From positions 1 to 46,890 of the forward strand of contig MBPM02000253.1 in NCBI GenBank assembly GCA_001695595.3: DNA of 46,890 nucleotides, in the 5' to 3' direction. Shown here in pieces: positions 9,872-20,600 of the stretch (positions within the stretch are counted from its first letter, which is position 1; each line of letters begins with the position of its first letter). A model generated the notes under the pieces. The model was not told the DNA's origin and did not search any database. It worked only from the letters and a program-made list of their open reading frames with translations. Source of the DNA: Plasmopara viticola. Taxonomy: Eukaryota > Oomycota > Peronosporomycetes > Peronosporales > Peronosporaceae. Both the position numbers and the translations under genes were made by a program.

Positions 9872-11773
9872 ATGACGATGTTGAAGGCAGCAGGGGTGCA
9901 CAGTGCATTTATCAACATGGTGTGGATGTATACATACTGCTTTGCGCTATTCTTTTCGTGCAGTATGACCATGTTGGCTGCCTACCACATGCGCAAATTG
10001 GGTGGCGACATGTTCCGCTCTACCGTGCGGTTCGTTATTGCCATGTTTCTCTTTTGCAATGCACTCCGCGCCTTGGCTGGTGGTGTCTTTTACGCTTGCT
10101 TAATCTATGCTATCAGCGTGGTGGACGAAGACTCTAACTGCAGTTCGAACCCAGTGCAAGCCGACATCGCTGTGGGTCAATTAACAGTGAACAACCGCGC
10201 ATGTGACGGTGAGGCAGTTGCCTATAGAACGAAATTAGCGCGGGACAATGCGTTATTAAGTCCGGCATTAACAGCATTGTTACTGGCTGAAAACTTGTTT
10301 TTTGTTTTAAGTGCCTATTGGATGTTTTTACTATCGAAAGAGTTGTTTAAACTCGCAATGCGCACATTAGACCGTGGCAAGCAGAATGAAAAAGCAACGA
10401 TACTGAAGTATGTGTGGGGCGGGTGGGTGATTGTCGGATTTTTCCTTGTTGCTGGACTCGTCACAAAAATTGTTCAAGACGGCTACAACCGGATTTTTAG
10501 GTACTTGAGTTTTGTCGAGCTGGGAGGTATCATTTTTTCCGTGTTTTACGCAACGGGAGCACTCGTCGTGTTGCGCGTTGCTGGACGAAAGCACGAACAT
10601 GTTCACGGAGTGGTGTCAGCCTCTCCTCTGTATCAACGATTAAAGTTGTTGATGGTTGTATGCACCGTCTTTACATTGCCATACTCGATCATCCAAGTGG
10701 TATTGCTGTGCGTGCAACAGAATCAGATCGACGCCATTCCAGATTCTGTAGTCGGTGTCGTGACCATGTTGTATTATCTCTTTGGTGCAGCACAGGCGCT
10801 TGTAATGGGTGGAAGTCAACAGTGCTGCATTAGGATGTTGTCTCCAATTATTCCAACCCACACAAGAAATTCACAAGAGTGGATCAACCTGCACGCTAAT
10901 CGAAGACACGATCCGTGTGCAATGTACGAAGTTACGGCACCAGTAAATCCAATATTTGTCAATACAGACATTGAAGGTTCGAGCGCATTGTGGGCTCAAA
11001 AGCCAGAATCAGTTATTGACGCGGCTCAAGATCTTCATGACGATCTCTTGCGATCGTTATTGCCCAAATATAATGGGTACGAAATCACTACGGCTGGAGA
11101 TGCGTTTCAATTGGCTTTTCACGTAATTTCAGATGCTGTCAATTATTGTCTCGCTGTCCAGTTGCAATTACTTCAGGTGAAATGGCCGTCTGCTCTTGAA
11201 GGACTTGTACCATCCGTCAAAACCGAAGTGGCTCTTGGGTTCAAACCACAACTTTTATTTCGTGGCATTCGGGTCCGAATGAGCATCCATGACACTAATG
11301 TGGGGGAGGAAGGAAACATGATCATGCAGACGCATCGAGTGACCGGCAAAGCCCTTTACATTGGAGCCTCAGAATATATCGGTCGGGAGATTAGTGACGT
11401 CGGTTTTGGTGGACAGATCATCATTTCTAGACGCGTGGCGTCGTGGCTCCAGATGAGCAACAACGCAGCATGTATTCGAACGCCGTTTAAGCTTGATTAC
11501 TACGGCGAACATTCGCTCAACCGACTGGAACCCAACGTAAAATTGTACGAAATTACACCAAAGAGTTTGAAAATGCGTCGCAAAATTTACGGTAAACGAA
11601 CTGCAATTCAAGACGAAATGGAGAGGGATGAAAGTATCCGAAGCACTGACACAGAGGAACCAACGTGGGAGGATGAAGGCTCTAGGATGGAATTTGCAAA
11701 CCAGCGTACACCTGTTGCTCGGTTTTGCGAAAAGATACCGACTGTGATTTGGCAGACAATACGTGACAGATAA
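9872..11773 (+). CDS. 7TM receptor fused to a class III nucleotide cyclase domain
   Basis: This is a 633-residue intronless gene. I chose the ATG at 9872; the frame is open a little further upstream but has no earlier ATG. Residues 15-305 contain about seven hydrophobic helices. After a short cytosolic linker, residues 358-535 form a class III adenylyl/guanylyl cyclase homology domain: FVNTDIEGSSALW with metal-binding Asp366, AGDAFQLAF with Asp410, a RMSIH strand and GGQIIIS. The usual Asn-x-x-x-Arg pair of the active site reads E-Y-I-G-R, so the Asn is replaced while the Arg is kept. Such receptors with a C-terminal catalytic domain (GPCR-bigrams) are known from oomycetes. Likely role: plasma-membrane sensing coupled to cyclic nucleotide signalling. 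The ligand and product are unknown, and activity is uncertain given the substitution. The gene converges with the HVA22-like gene, 50 bp apart. Confidence 0.85.
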   Translation: MTMLKAAGVHSAFINMVWMYTYCFALFFSCSMTMLAAYHMRKLGGDMFRSTVRFVIAMFLFCNALRALAGGVFYACLIYAISVVDEDSNCSSNPVQADIAVGQLTVNNRACDGEAVAYRTKLARDNALLSPALTALLLAENLFFVLSAYWMFLLSKELFKLAMRTLDRGKQNEKATILKYVWGGWVIVGFFLVAGLVTKIVQDGYNRIFRYLSFVELGGIIFSVFYATGALVVLRVAGRKHEHVHGVVSASPLYQRLKLLMVVCTVFTLPYSIIQVVLLCVQQNQIDAIPDSVVGVVTMLYYLFGAAQALVMGGSQQCCIRMLSPIIPTHTRNSQEWINLHANRRHDPCAMYEVTAPVNPIFVNTDIEGSSALWAQKPESVIDAAQDLHDDLLRSLLPKYNGYEITTAGDAFQLAFHVISDAVNYCLAVQLQLLQVKWPSALEGLVPSVKTEVALGFKPQLLFRGIRVRMSIHDTNVGEEGNMIMQTHRVTGKALYIGASEYIGREISDVGFGGQIIISRRVASWLQMSNNAACIRTPFKLDYYGEHSLNRLEPNVKLYEITPKSLKMRRKIYGKRTAIQDEMERDESIRSTDTEEPTWEDEGSRMEFANQRTPVARFCEKIPTVIWQTIRDR

Positions 11774-11823
11774 GAAGCAATTACTTTATTTATTCAAAGT
11801 ACATCAGATTTTGCAAATTACTT

Positions 11824-13071
11824 TTATTGTGAACGCTCAGCATTAACACGTAACTGTGTGAAAGCTTGGTGCATCATCGTGAACTCTATAGCTGAACACA
11901 GTTTTGTCAGCGTCTTTGTATCACGCTTTTTGTGTTCTGTGGTCAAGAGCCGCAGACCTGCCACTAGCAAATCTCGACTTTTCTTCGTTTCAGCTTGAAA
12001 TAACATGACAGCTTTCCCATTGTCCATGAGAAAAGCAAGTGAAGGGTCGATTTCATCGTCTTCAATCATTGTTGCAAAAAGTGTACTTTCGTCAGAGACT
12101 GAGGTGGATACACGGCGTAGATTGTGTAGCAACAGTCGCACAGCTTTCTTCTTATTGTCGACGGAGCCAGCATCTCTACCACTCATGAAACTCATGTAGC
12201 GTGCATTCAATGACTCAAGCAAAAGCACACGGTTCTTGACAATACCCGTCGAAGGATGATACTTCAACAGAAATCCCTTCACTAGGACTTTCTTGAAATG
12301 ATCGAGCAGCATCTTGGTTTTTTCAGGTCGGCTCGTCTTCTCCAAAATCTCTTCTTTGCCTCGATTTTCACCCTCCTTCTTCGAATATTTTAACTCGACG
12401 GACTGAGCTAAAGGGGCGTCTTGTTTCGAGTTTGCAACCAGAGGATCTTCTACTACAATCGTTGCAGTAGTCGTCACGGTCGTCACCAAATTCGGGTGCC
12501 GCAACCCACCACTTTGCAAAAGTTCAGCAGGAACCGCAGCTTGCAATTTTCCCAACGCTTGTTGCATCAATTGCGTCGCAACATATTGTTGACTCTGTGC
12601 AACGACATCCGAGCTATTGCGTAACGCAATCACCGCTGTGTCCTTACACACTTGCAACATCTTTTCGCCAGCTCGACGCTTCAAGTCAGCAATGGTGTAA
12701 TCAATTACCTGTTCATGTTGCTGAAAAGCGGGAGCAATGTACGTTTGATGAAGCAACAATGCCCCACGATACGATGGCAACACAAGCCACGCTAGAGCCA
12801 AGATTTTCATCTCTAAGTAAAATGGCACCCAAGATATGACAGTGTCTCCTACAGTCTCCACGACCCAAAAGAGCGCGTTCACCGTCCTTCATTTTAAAGC
12901 AGAAAAACGCAATCAATCACATCGAAATGGTAAATTACCGCTAGACAGAAGATACTGTCAAGCTGAGATTTCACCTTACCAGAAAGTGATCCACTGCAGT
13001 AGCTCTTGCTCTCGACGGGTACGCAAAGCCTCAACTGACGCGTACAAGGGATAAATGTAACCCAGACCCAT
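11824..13071 (-). CDS. TB2/DP1/HVA22 (REEP) family ER membrane protein, one intron
   Basis: The long frame 12886-11824 lacks a usable ATG at its front. A first exon at 13071-12980 begins ATG GGT CTG, ends with the donor GTAAGG, and joins the acceptor AAAATGAAG before 12886. The intron is 93 nt and the phase matches (TG plus G gives Trp). The 384-residue product then starts with the expected family features: GYIYPLYASVEAL, QWITFW, then VPFYLEMKILALAWLVLPSY. These two hydrophobic hairpins are the reticulon-like membrane anchor of DP1/Yop1/REEP proteins, which curve and shape tubular endoplasmic reticulum. The rest (residues about 110-384) is soluble, rich in Lys and Glu, and much longer than in classic HVA22; no domain is recognised there. 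The gene is divergent from the UreH-like gene, with 184 bp between the start codons. Confidence 0.85.
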
Positions 13072-13255
13072 GCATAATTGCCTTGCAAGAACTAGTCCCA
13101 GTAGCACCATAAGATAAGTAATTATGGAGCAAAGTTACTACAAAAACCTTATTGATATTTATAGACAGACGACTGAAAACCGCTTGTGTAAACTTATTTA
13201 AAGGCAAAATCTGTTTAATCAGATAAATTAGCCGAAATTTCTCGGTCGCTACGTA

Positions 13256-14500
13256 ATGGCGGTTCAACGCTGGCTGCATACGCCCCCAGACGACGCAACT
13301 GCGTTGGCACAGGCTTCGTCGTTGCAGCTTGCATTGGCTGGCATGTTATTCGGCCTAATTCATGTGCTGACAGGACCTGATCATCTCAGTGCCTTGGCAA
13401 CACTGTCTGCTGGGTCTTCGTGGCGTTCATTTGCGCTGGGCATTCGCTGGGGCTGCGGCCACAGCATTGGACTCGTCATTATGGCTATCATTTTTATCGC
13501 TCTGGATGGTAATTTTGACTTTTCCATGCTTAATTTAATCACGGATGTTCTGGTCGGAGTCTTTATGATCATTTTGGGTATCTATGGTGTACACGAAGGC
13601 TTGAAGAAGGCGAGAAAAAGAAAAGGAAATGATAAAAATGGAAGGACGGACAAGACGCCTGCTAATGTGCAAGAGCGAGACGAGGACGCGATGGAGAGCA
13701 CTGAGCTAGAGACGGAATCAGACGCAGACTCGATTGCAAGTCCTAATCTTACACTGTTGAAGGGAGTGGCGCTTGAATCAAATGGTAAAGTAATTGTCAA
13801 GTTTAGTGATGACGATGTGTCGTCTGCGACTCGACGAAGGAGGCCGGAGACAATTGCATCTTGTAAGATGACCGACAATAACACCAATGAAGAAGATGCG
13901 GTGATGGTGGATATCGAAGTGTTACAATCAACTGCTAGTGTGGATACAATCGCGTTAGACAATAGTCCATGTGAAAGTGTGAAAAACTTGTTGACGGATC
14001 GGCATCTGTCGAGTGAAGAAAAGGATTTTGAAATTGATGAATTGAAGCAGGATACTGGACCTAGTTGCTGCGGTTGTAAGTTTCCTACGATTGATTTCCA
14101 GAACGCTCAGACGCAAAAGGTAAATTAAGGGCATCATGATGATTGCAGTGATACTTTAATTAGTGATATTTGCTTTTCTTGTTGTGTCCAGTGTACTGCA
14201 TTGGTCGTGGGTATTGTGCACGGCATTGCGGGACCTGGTGGCATTCTTGGTGTGCTGCCTGCTGTCGGATTGCACGACACAGTCAAGTCGTGCTTATATA
14301 TGGGCTCGTTCTGCGTCACGTCCATTGCAACTATGGGTTTATTTGCTGCACTTTACGGAGAGGCAACGGGTCGGTTAGGCGAACGATCCGAGCTCCTTGC
14401 TTTTCGTATATCTATCTTTTCGTCCATGCTTTCAGTGATCGTAGGTGTTCTCTGGTTGGTATTAGCTGCCCTCGGCAAATTAGAGAAAGTTTTTGGCTGA
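13256..14500 (+). CDS. UreH/NicO-like membrane transporter, one intron
   Basis: Exon 1 (13256-14119) ends at K|GTAAAT and exon 2 (14192-14500) follows the acceptor TTGTGTCCAG. The 72-nt intron lies in phase 0 and gives a 390-residue protein. The N-terminal half has the signature FGLIHVLTGPDHLSALATLS and RWGCGHSIG, typical of the UreH-like / high-affinity nickel transport superfamily. The C-terminal half has a related sequence (VGIVHGIAGPGGILGVLPA), so the protein is an internally repeated, probably antiparallel, six-helix transporter. A long acidic and basic hydrophilic loop (residues about 120-288) separates the halves and ends with SCCGCKFP, a possible metal-binding patch. Likely role: transport of a transition metal or another small ion across a cell or organelle membrane. 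The substrate is not shown by sequence; without the intron, the second half of the fold would be lost. Confidence 0.85.
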
Positions 14501-14638
14501 AGAATGAATGTTTATTAAGCTAATTCTTCTACAATTTGCTCGAAAAGACAGACATATGCCAGTGTGTTACAGCTCGCCCCTCAAGCGGCAACCATTTCTT
14601 TGGTCTATCTCGTGATCCCATGTCTGTTCTTTTCCTAT

Positions 14639-15117
14639 TCATTCCTTGCCATTCTCTTCCAATACGGTTGCAGATGCACTAACATCACGTCCGTCCTTAC
14701 TATCCTCTGCTGTGTTCTCTTTCGTCTTTTCACTATCATCAGCGCTCTCTTTCTTGCCTTCCGCTTCTTTAGCTACAGCAGAACCCATACACCTTTTTGT
14801 TAACCTTCAACATCTTTTTCTCATCCAATCATCAACTCACACTCGTCTTTCGTCTTCCAATAATCGTCCATGTCATTATCTAGCCTCTTAGACGCGTGCT
14901 CCTCAGACTTGCCCCAGTAACTATCCATCTCGGCGTCCAATTCCTCAGCCGTTTTCGACTTGGGTTTGTCACCCCGACGGCCGCCTCTTCCACGACCCCT
15001 ATTTTCAGCATTGCCTCCACGACGGCGACCGCGGCCTCCTCGACCTCCTTCGTACGGTTTTGCTCGATTACCTCCACCATTGCCGCCGCCGTTGCGCCCG
15101 CGACGTCCACGCACCAT
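14639..15117 (-). CDS. Small RGG-rich mRNA-export-type protein with two UAP56-binding-like motifs
   Basis: Exon 1 (15117-14841) encodes an RGG/GRGR-rich N-terminus (residues 1-53). Two acidic helical motifs follow, TAEELDAEMDSYW and KRLDNDMDDYW, resembling the LDxxMDxYW motif at the C-terminus of CHTOP/FoP and ALY/REF proteins that binds the helicase UAP56 (DDX39B) in the TREX mRNA export complex. The unspliced frame stops at 14821. A consensus donor (GTGAGT at 14840) and an acceptor (TTCTGCTGTAG ending at 14773) splice in phase to a 134-nt exon encoding a Lys/Glu/Asp-rich tail that stops at 14639. The 68-nt intron fits the others here. The product is then 136 residues and probably nuclear. 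Without the intron the protein would be 98 residues; both may exist. It converges with the UreH-like gene. Confidence 0.7.
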
Positions 15118-15221
15118 TACAATAGATCGACTACACTGAACTAAAGTGCAAAAAGGGGGATATAGTATGACATAACGTAGAACTTGTCAAAAACGATACA
15201 GCGAAAATACGAGGTGATCTA

Positions 15222-15567
15222 ATCGAAATTGTATTGGATTGTATTACATTATCGCGTTGCCAAGTTATGCACGTGCTAGGCTCAGTCTGGCTACTCCACG
15301 GCATAAAGAGGTGTCCGCATACGTCGGGTCTCGTTCGGCGGGCAGTGCAGCCAGCACCGAGATCGTGAGGGTCTTCCATTATTTTGTTTAGCTCTGACTA
15401 GGTTGGAGCCCAGGTGGCGCCCTGGTGCTGGAGACCGTCGCGTCGAGGGTGAGACTCGTTAGAGACCTGCACATGCCCGAGAGCACCTGCCCGAAGCGCG
15501 CGAGCATTTAGCCCCCGCGCTTGGAAAGAGGGCGTCTCCCCAACCTTTTCCGAAGACCTATCGAAAT
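15222..15567 (-). mobile_element. LINE-derived short insertion, copy A
   Basis: The element proper (15230-15559) reads on the minus strand from CGGAAAAGGTTGGGG to a tail of short repeats (TAATACAATCCAATACA). It contains the LINE 5' segment, a short middle piece (GCGCCACCTGGGCTC) and the LINE 3' segment, and lacks everything between them that the longer copy at 45.66 kb has. The flanks carry ATTTCGAT on both sides (15560-15567 and 15222-15229, read on the minus strand), with similar neighbouring bases. This is consistent with a target-site duplication of at least 8 bp. It codes for nothing. It sits upstream of the RGG-protein gene on the same strand. Confidence 0.8.
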
Positions 15568-16314
15568 ATGATCTGAAATGATCGTTGTGCTAGCTACATC
15601 TAATCTACTATCATTGTTTCCAAATAACGTCTCAAAAGCGGCGTCGCAGCAGCGCACTCCCGGCTTCATTTCAATATTGCCAAGCCTATTGTCCGCGAAG
15701 CTGCCACTAAATCAAAATATACTTTTTTTACCACTGACAAATTTGGTCGCATTTCTCGTTGCTGCTCTCATTGCCTAACGCCTGCTACAAGCTTAGGTAA
15801 AAGCGGTGCCAGATCCGACTTGCATTAAAGTCGGATAATGTATTACAACAACAGTCGAAACAACGCGAGCTGTCGCAAGCGCGGAATTAAGCACCAATGA
15901 ACCGCACTTCACCTACATGTAAGCGTCAGCGCTCGTAGCAGCTTCCTCTGTCCATGCAAAACCACATCTTTCGCTATCGAGCACAATGCGAGCATCATCG
16001 ATGTGGGGCTGCGCCACTTGTGGAAGCCGATTGTATATTAAAAAAATTCGTAGCAAGGATTCTGTTGATGTAATATGACTGCGATCAAATAATCGTGTCG
16101 TATAATGTGAAACTCCATATCATAAAGCAATAGTGCTGATATACGAAATATAATATATTAATCCAGCGCATTCATATCTATTCTTCACGCTGTCATCCGA
16201 GCCGCACGATAACATCACCAGGATGCGTTCGCCTGAACAAGACACCACAACAGTACATTAAATGTCAATACGTGCTGGTTCCAAGCGGACACTTGCCCAT
16301 AAACCACTACGCAA
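15568..16314. other. No gene recognised
   Basis: A 66-codon + frame at 15578-15778 is hydrophobic but has no support. The stretch 16040-16200 is A/T-rich. This spacer lies between the LINE insertion and the 3' end of the STIMATE-like gene. Confidence 0.35.
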
Positions 16315-17127
16315 CTACAAAATCTCGTACATATCAGCTGCATTGGAGACGCTTGACAGCCCGCGTGGCTTTTGTACTGCAAGATTGCCCACTGTTTGAC
16401 TTAAGAGCGGCAATTCTTCGTCGGATCGAGGTTCAGAATTTTTTAAAAAGCTGTCTTGGATCCAGAATTGCACCATGTTCATGACCAGTGGACAACCGAT
16501 CATGACAATCAGCAATTCAATCTTTGGATGCTTGTGGACGGGGTAAAAAAGCAGTGAGCCCATCCATCCCAAGGGCCTCGAGAAGGTGAAGAGGATCACA
16601 CCCACAAAGAACTTCATGATCGTCAAAATCAAACACCATTGCAACAGTTGCATCCACCAAATTCGCCACGATGGCGGTTCACCATAGAAGCCTTGACACC
16701 GCACACTAGTCCACTGTTGACGCACTGCAACAAGTGTGAACAGCTGGAGCAACAAGTACGCAACATAGACACCAAGTGTCGTATCGATCACGACATTCAT
16801 GAAGTAGAAGGCACACTACAATTGTATAAAAGTAATCACTCTTAGTATTCAGCTCATTTTGATAAATAAAAAAACAGAGTGTACTTGGTCTTGATCGTTG
16901 GGCCCGTTGGAAAGCGTGACGAGGCCGATGGCATAAAAAAGATTCATGAAGTGAATCATGGCAGCTGACGTGCCTTGTTTCATGGCATCCATGAACCAAA
17001 CTTTGGCAGACCTTCGTGGTTGCTCAAACTGCCACTTGGCATAGAGTGACGACAGAGCGATAAAGCCGAGAAGCATTTGCACGGCGCCGTCCGTGCGGTC
17101 CGCCAAAAGCGTGCAACTTGAGCTCAT
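16315..17127 (-). CDS. STIMATE/TMEM110-like multipass membrane protein, one intron
   Basis: Exon 1 (17127-16885) starts at ATG with CTLLADRTDGAVQMLLGF and ends at NDQDQ|GTACAC. Exon 2 (16815-16315) follows the acceptor ACAATTGTAG and continues CAFYFMNVVIDTTLGVY. The 69-nt intron lies in phase 0 and gives 247 residues. The blocks CTLL.DRxDGxVQ, the FMNVVIDTTLG helix, the WxxQLxQWCxI helix and the closing FWIQD segment match the STIMATE (TMEM110) / yeast vacuolar membrane protein family, with four to five predicted membrane helices. In animals STIMATE sits in ER-plasma membrane contacts and promotes store-operated calcium entry through STIM1. The oomycete role is not known and may simply be in ER or vacuole membranes. 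Confidence 0.85.
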
Positions 17128-17136
17128 GAGTGCTGT

Positions 17137-17144
17137 AAAGTGAA
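17137..17144 (-). promoter_or_regulatory. Possible oomycete initiator element
   Basis: TTCACTTT matches the oomycete Inr pattern YTCAYTYY at every position and lies about 10 bp upstream of the STIMATE-like start codon. Oomycete 5' leaders are short, but this one would be very short, and an eight-base degenerate match occurs often by chance. Confidence 0.3.
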
Positions 17145-17220
17145 ATTTAACCTAAAGTAAAGGTCGCTCTAGATCTTCGGTTTAGTTCTAGTGCTTTTCT
17201 ATTGGTGGAGAACGTAAACT

Positions 17221-17646
17221 TTAGAGACATGTCTGTCTCATAAAACCGAGGTCAATTTTGTCAAAATGGTTATCCTCTGAAAAACGTACACATCCTTTTG
17301 CTTTTAATTCTGCTGTGCCGACTAAAGACGAAAGCTTAATCATTATTACGAGCGCAAACAAGTTCATTGAAAGCAGCTCCAGTGCTCGGTCGAAGAAACC
17401 CCGCGCTAACGGGCTATGAAGGATGTAGTAGCCATTGATTATTCGTTCGCCAGACATTTTTAAAAAAGAGCTTTGAGAGAAGGTAAAAGTGCAGAAAATT
17501 AAGTTTGGCCTGCTTTGCATTTTTCCCAGCAGCCACTCTTGCGGATGGCCTCCTATATACATAAAAGAGAAGCCTGATAAGCTGTGCATAGCTCCATCTG
17601 ATCGACACAGCACTCGCGCCCGGCGATTATAACGGCTACGCTTCAT
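17221..17646 (-). CDS. Hypothetical 141-codon frame
   Basis: The open frame extends up to 17694, but the first ATG is at 17646. The product has one moderately hydrophobic segment (LLSMNLFALVIMIKLSSL) and no domain I recognise. It ends 94 bp upstream of the STIMATE-like start on the same strand. It could be a short gene, a decayed gene end or chance. Nothing in its surroundings supports expression. Confidence 0.2.
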   Translation of the reverse strand: MKRSRYNRRARVLCRSDGAMHSLSGFSFMYIGGHPQEWLLGKMQSRPNLIFCTFTFSQSSFLKMSGERIINGYYILHSPLARGFFDRALELLSMNLFALVIMIKLSSLVGTAELKAKGCVRFSEDNHFDKIDLGFMRQTCL

Positions 17647-17694
17647 CAAAGTGTAGAGGTAGGAAAGCTCGTTATTTATGTCTGCATCGTGCAC

Positions 17695-20600
17695 ATAAAA
17701 GCAGAAAATGCAGAAATTACACTTAAGGTTTTAAGATCGCTCCCATTACTACATTAGGCCTTTCCTATGGCGTCATTGTGGGCGCCATCGTATCATGTCA
17801 TCGCGGAGTCATCATGTTGCAATATCGTGTGGTCGTAAGAATCGCTATAGCAACCTAAGCTACAGTACTTTTCTACCAAGACAGTGCGGGCAAAAGGCAA
17901 CTTTACAGCCAAATTGCGTCTTTCAAATCCTTCGTTTCTAACGACATATTCTACGTTATTCATGCCGTTTTATCAAAATATGGCATAACCCCTGAAAAAA
18001 ACACTGTTTCTACCAGACGAGGACGGTTCAAATCGGAAAAATTTCCAGAAGTATACATCACGAAAATGATGACACTGGCAGCGATCGTACGGCCGAATGG
18101 GGATACGAGATTAAGCTCCTCCTTTGATTGCACTCACCTGATATTATACAGATCGAGGCGTTCAGTTGTCACGATGTTGCAAGGAAAGGTACGCCGACAA
18201 GGATACATTTTGCGCTATGACTGTTGATGGGCCATTTGTTTTCGTTGGCCTCCCGCTAGCAAAAAAGAGTAAAGCAGACAATAATTATACACATACAAGT
18301 CCCACGGATTGAGAACTAGATGCGGTGGCAAGGTATATCAACGAGCTTTGACGCCAGCCGTCGAACTCTGTTGGGTGTGTTTCAATCTTTTTAATGCTAT
18401 TGGATCTCAGAAGTGATTTGATAAACCTCGTTGCCTCGATAAACTTGAATATGCACCGCATTCTGGGAGCTACCACAAACTCGTGGTTCTAAGCCTTTTA
18501 AGAATCAATGGACTTATGCGTCTTCAATGGAGACGGTGATGCGTTTAACTGCCTCGTATGGCCAAGCTTGTACTGAAACGCTAGATGCAAATTCTCGTGA
18601 GTGTCCAATGCTCCTCCGTATCAGCTGCAGTGCCTTTGCAGCTTTACATAGAGTAAACCGTCAATTAAAGGTACGTTTGGTCACGTGGCACAAGCGAAGG
18701 ATTATATCGGTCCTTTTATATGTGCTCTCATCCGAAAGCGATACACGATGTAGCAGTTTGTAATAGCTTTGTCGGACGGCTACCGAAGTTGTGAGAGGGC
18801 GCTTGCCGAACGTCGCTCGTCGGCTTGCGCTCAAATGTTTGTGACGACGCATGCACTACAGTCCCGCCTTCGTTGAGCAGAAGTTCAAATTCCTGATCTT
18901 CTTCTTTAACTCAAAGCAAAAAAAGCAGTCGCGTTCGCTATTTTCCTGACTTCGAAAATTACCACAAGACTGACCACGACCCAATGAAATTCTCAACCTG
19001 CCTTATCCGCAAATATGTACAAGATAAGACCACTCATGCGAGAGCGTTCAGATCCCATCTATCTATTGTCCTTTTGCACTCTCCGTCAGTCTTCGCCTTG
19101 GATCGCCTCGAATTTTTCTCGTTGAACCGACTTCGCATCTACCAACCAAGTTTCTAAGCTTTAGACTCGCAGTTTTTGATGTCTGGTGCTTAACTAGTGC
19201 TCTGCACGTTGTGCCTACGCCTTTCTTCTTCACTCTTCCAAGGTATGCGCGCCTCCTCTCTGAAACTTCACCCCCCTTTCCTGGTATTTGAGTGCATATT
19301 GCATTCTGATCGACGTAAAGAACACCTCTCGAGGGGTTTTCGGGCATTTAGGAGACCAAACTTTCACCTTCATCGACCAAATTTCCAGTTAAATTTTTTT
19401 TGTGGCTTGGCTTTGGCGAGCCCGAGCCCTATCAGGTCCGGTTCTGTTATAAAAACCAAACCCACAGTCTATACTGTGGATTATCTTGAACATGCAAATG
19501 GTTTCCAAAGAGGAAGTAAAACGAACAATTAACATCGTCAACCACAAATGCATTCAGTGTTCGGAGCCAATTTCTTAACAAAAGGTTCTCCGTGCAATGA
19601 ATTGCTGGTCGGTTAGATCTCAACACTATTTTTGAGTTGGTTGAGCTCCCCAAGTTTACTTTAGTTCGTCAGCGTTTTCGGCACTGTAGAGTAAGGGTCC
19701 ATATTTCACTTCAAAATTTTTTTAAGGTTTGACTTTGCACTTATATGTCAAGGCGATGGCTTGGACGTTTTGTATATGGCTTTCCAAATTTAGTTGATAT
19801 AATTCGCTAGAAAGGTGCTTGGACCTGTTGGCAAAGGGCGCTTCATTATGCCTTAGCTTCTTAACAGCAATTCGGTGTTAATGAAGCTTACTTGGCCAAT
19901 ATGAATCAACATCTTCCTGTCCTTTGTTACTGGACAAAGTATGGAAACACTTCATCCTGAAGCTCGCCAGTACCTTTCTCATTGCGGCATTTCATTTTTT
20001 TTGCCTTTTGCCCATGTTCTGGGTTTATATCCGACTCCTCAACGCTTCGAAATGCTGTATCCGGGTCCTCCATTCGATTGTCTCGCTCACTCGATCGGGT
20101 GGCTGACAGCCGGACGCCAAGAACTAAAGTGCCTGCTTGCCATAACATGTTTGCTATCCACCGCCGCCCCTCAGCAGCCATGCTTTCCGCTTTCCATTTT
20201 TTTGACGAATACGACATAACTTATGCAATAAAACAGTTAATTTGCCTCTTTCTTCATGCGAATCTACCTCCTTAGCTTACATTAAGCTCGTTGAACCTTA
20301 AAAAAATCTGCATTGCCCATTTGTTTGTGATCTACTTAGCGACAATTCGACGCGATGTTCTTCATTCCTTTCAGATCTGTTGTTTAGACTCCAACACAAG
20401 GACTTAGGATTTCGCTAGGGTTTGGCTGGCATATTATTGACATGATTTGTGGTCACGGTTGTTTTGAATCGGAAACACCTAAGCAATTACTACGGAATTC
20501 TTATGCAGCAAATGCGGCTATTCTTTTTCCCGATCAAATGGACCTTTGCTACCACTATTTGCTGGGCATAAGCATCATTTTTCGTCGACTTTGGTATCGC

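Noticed and set aside
13582..13962. A 126-codon Ser/Leu-rich minus-strand frame
   Set aside because: It is the antisense of the hydrophilic loop of the UreH-like transporter.
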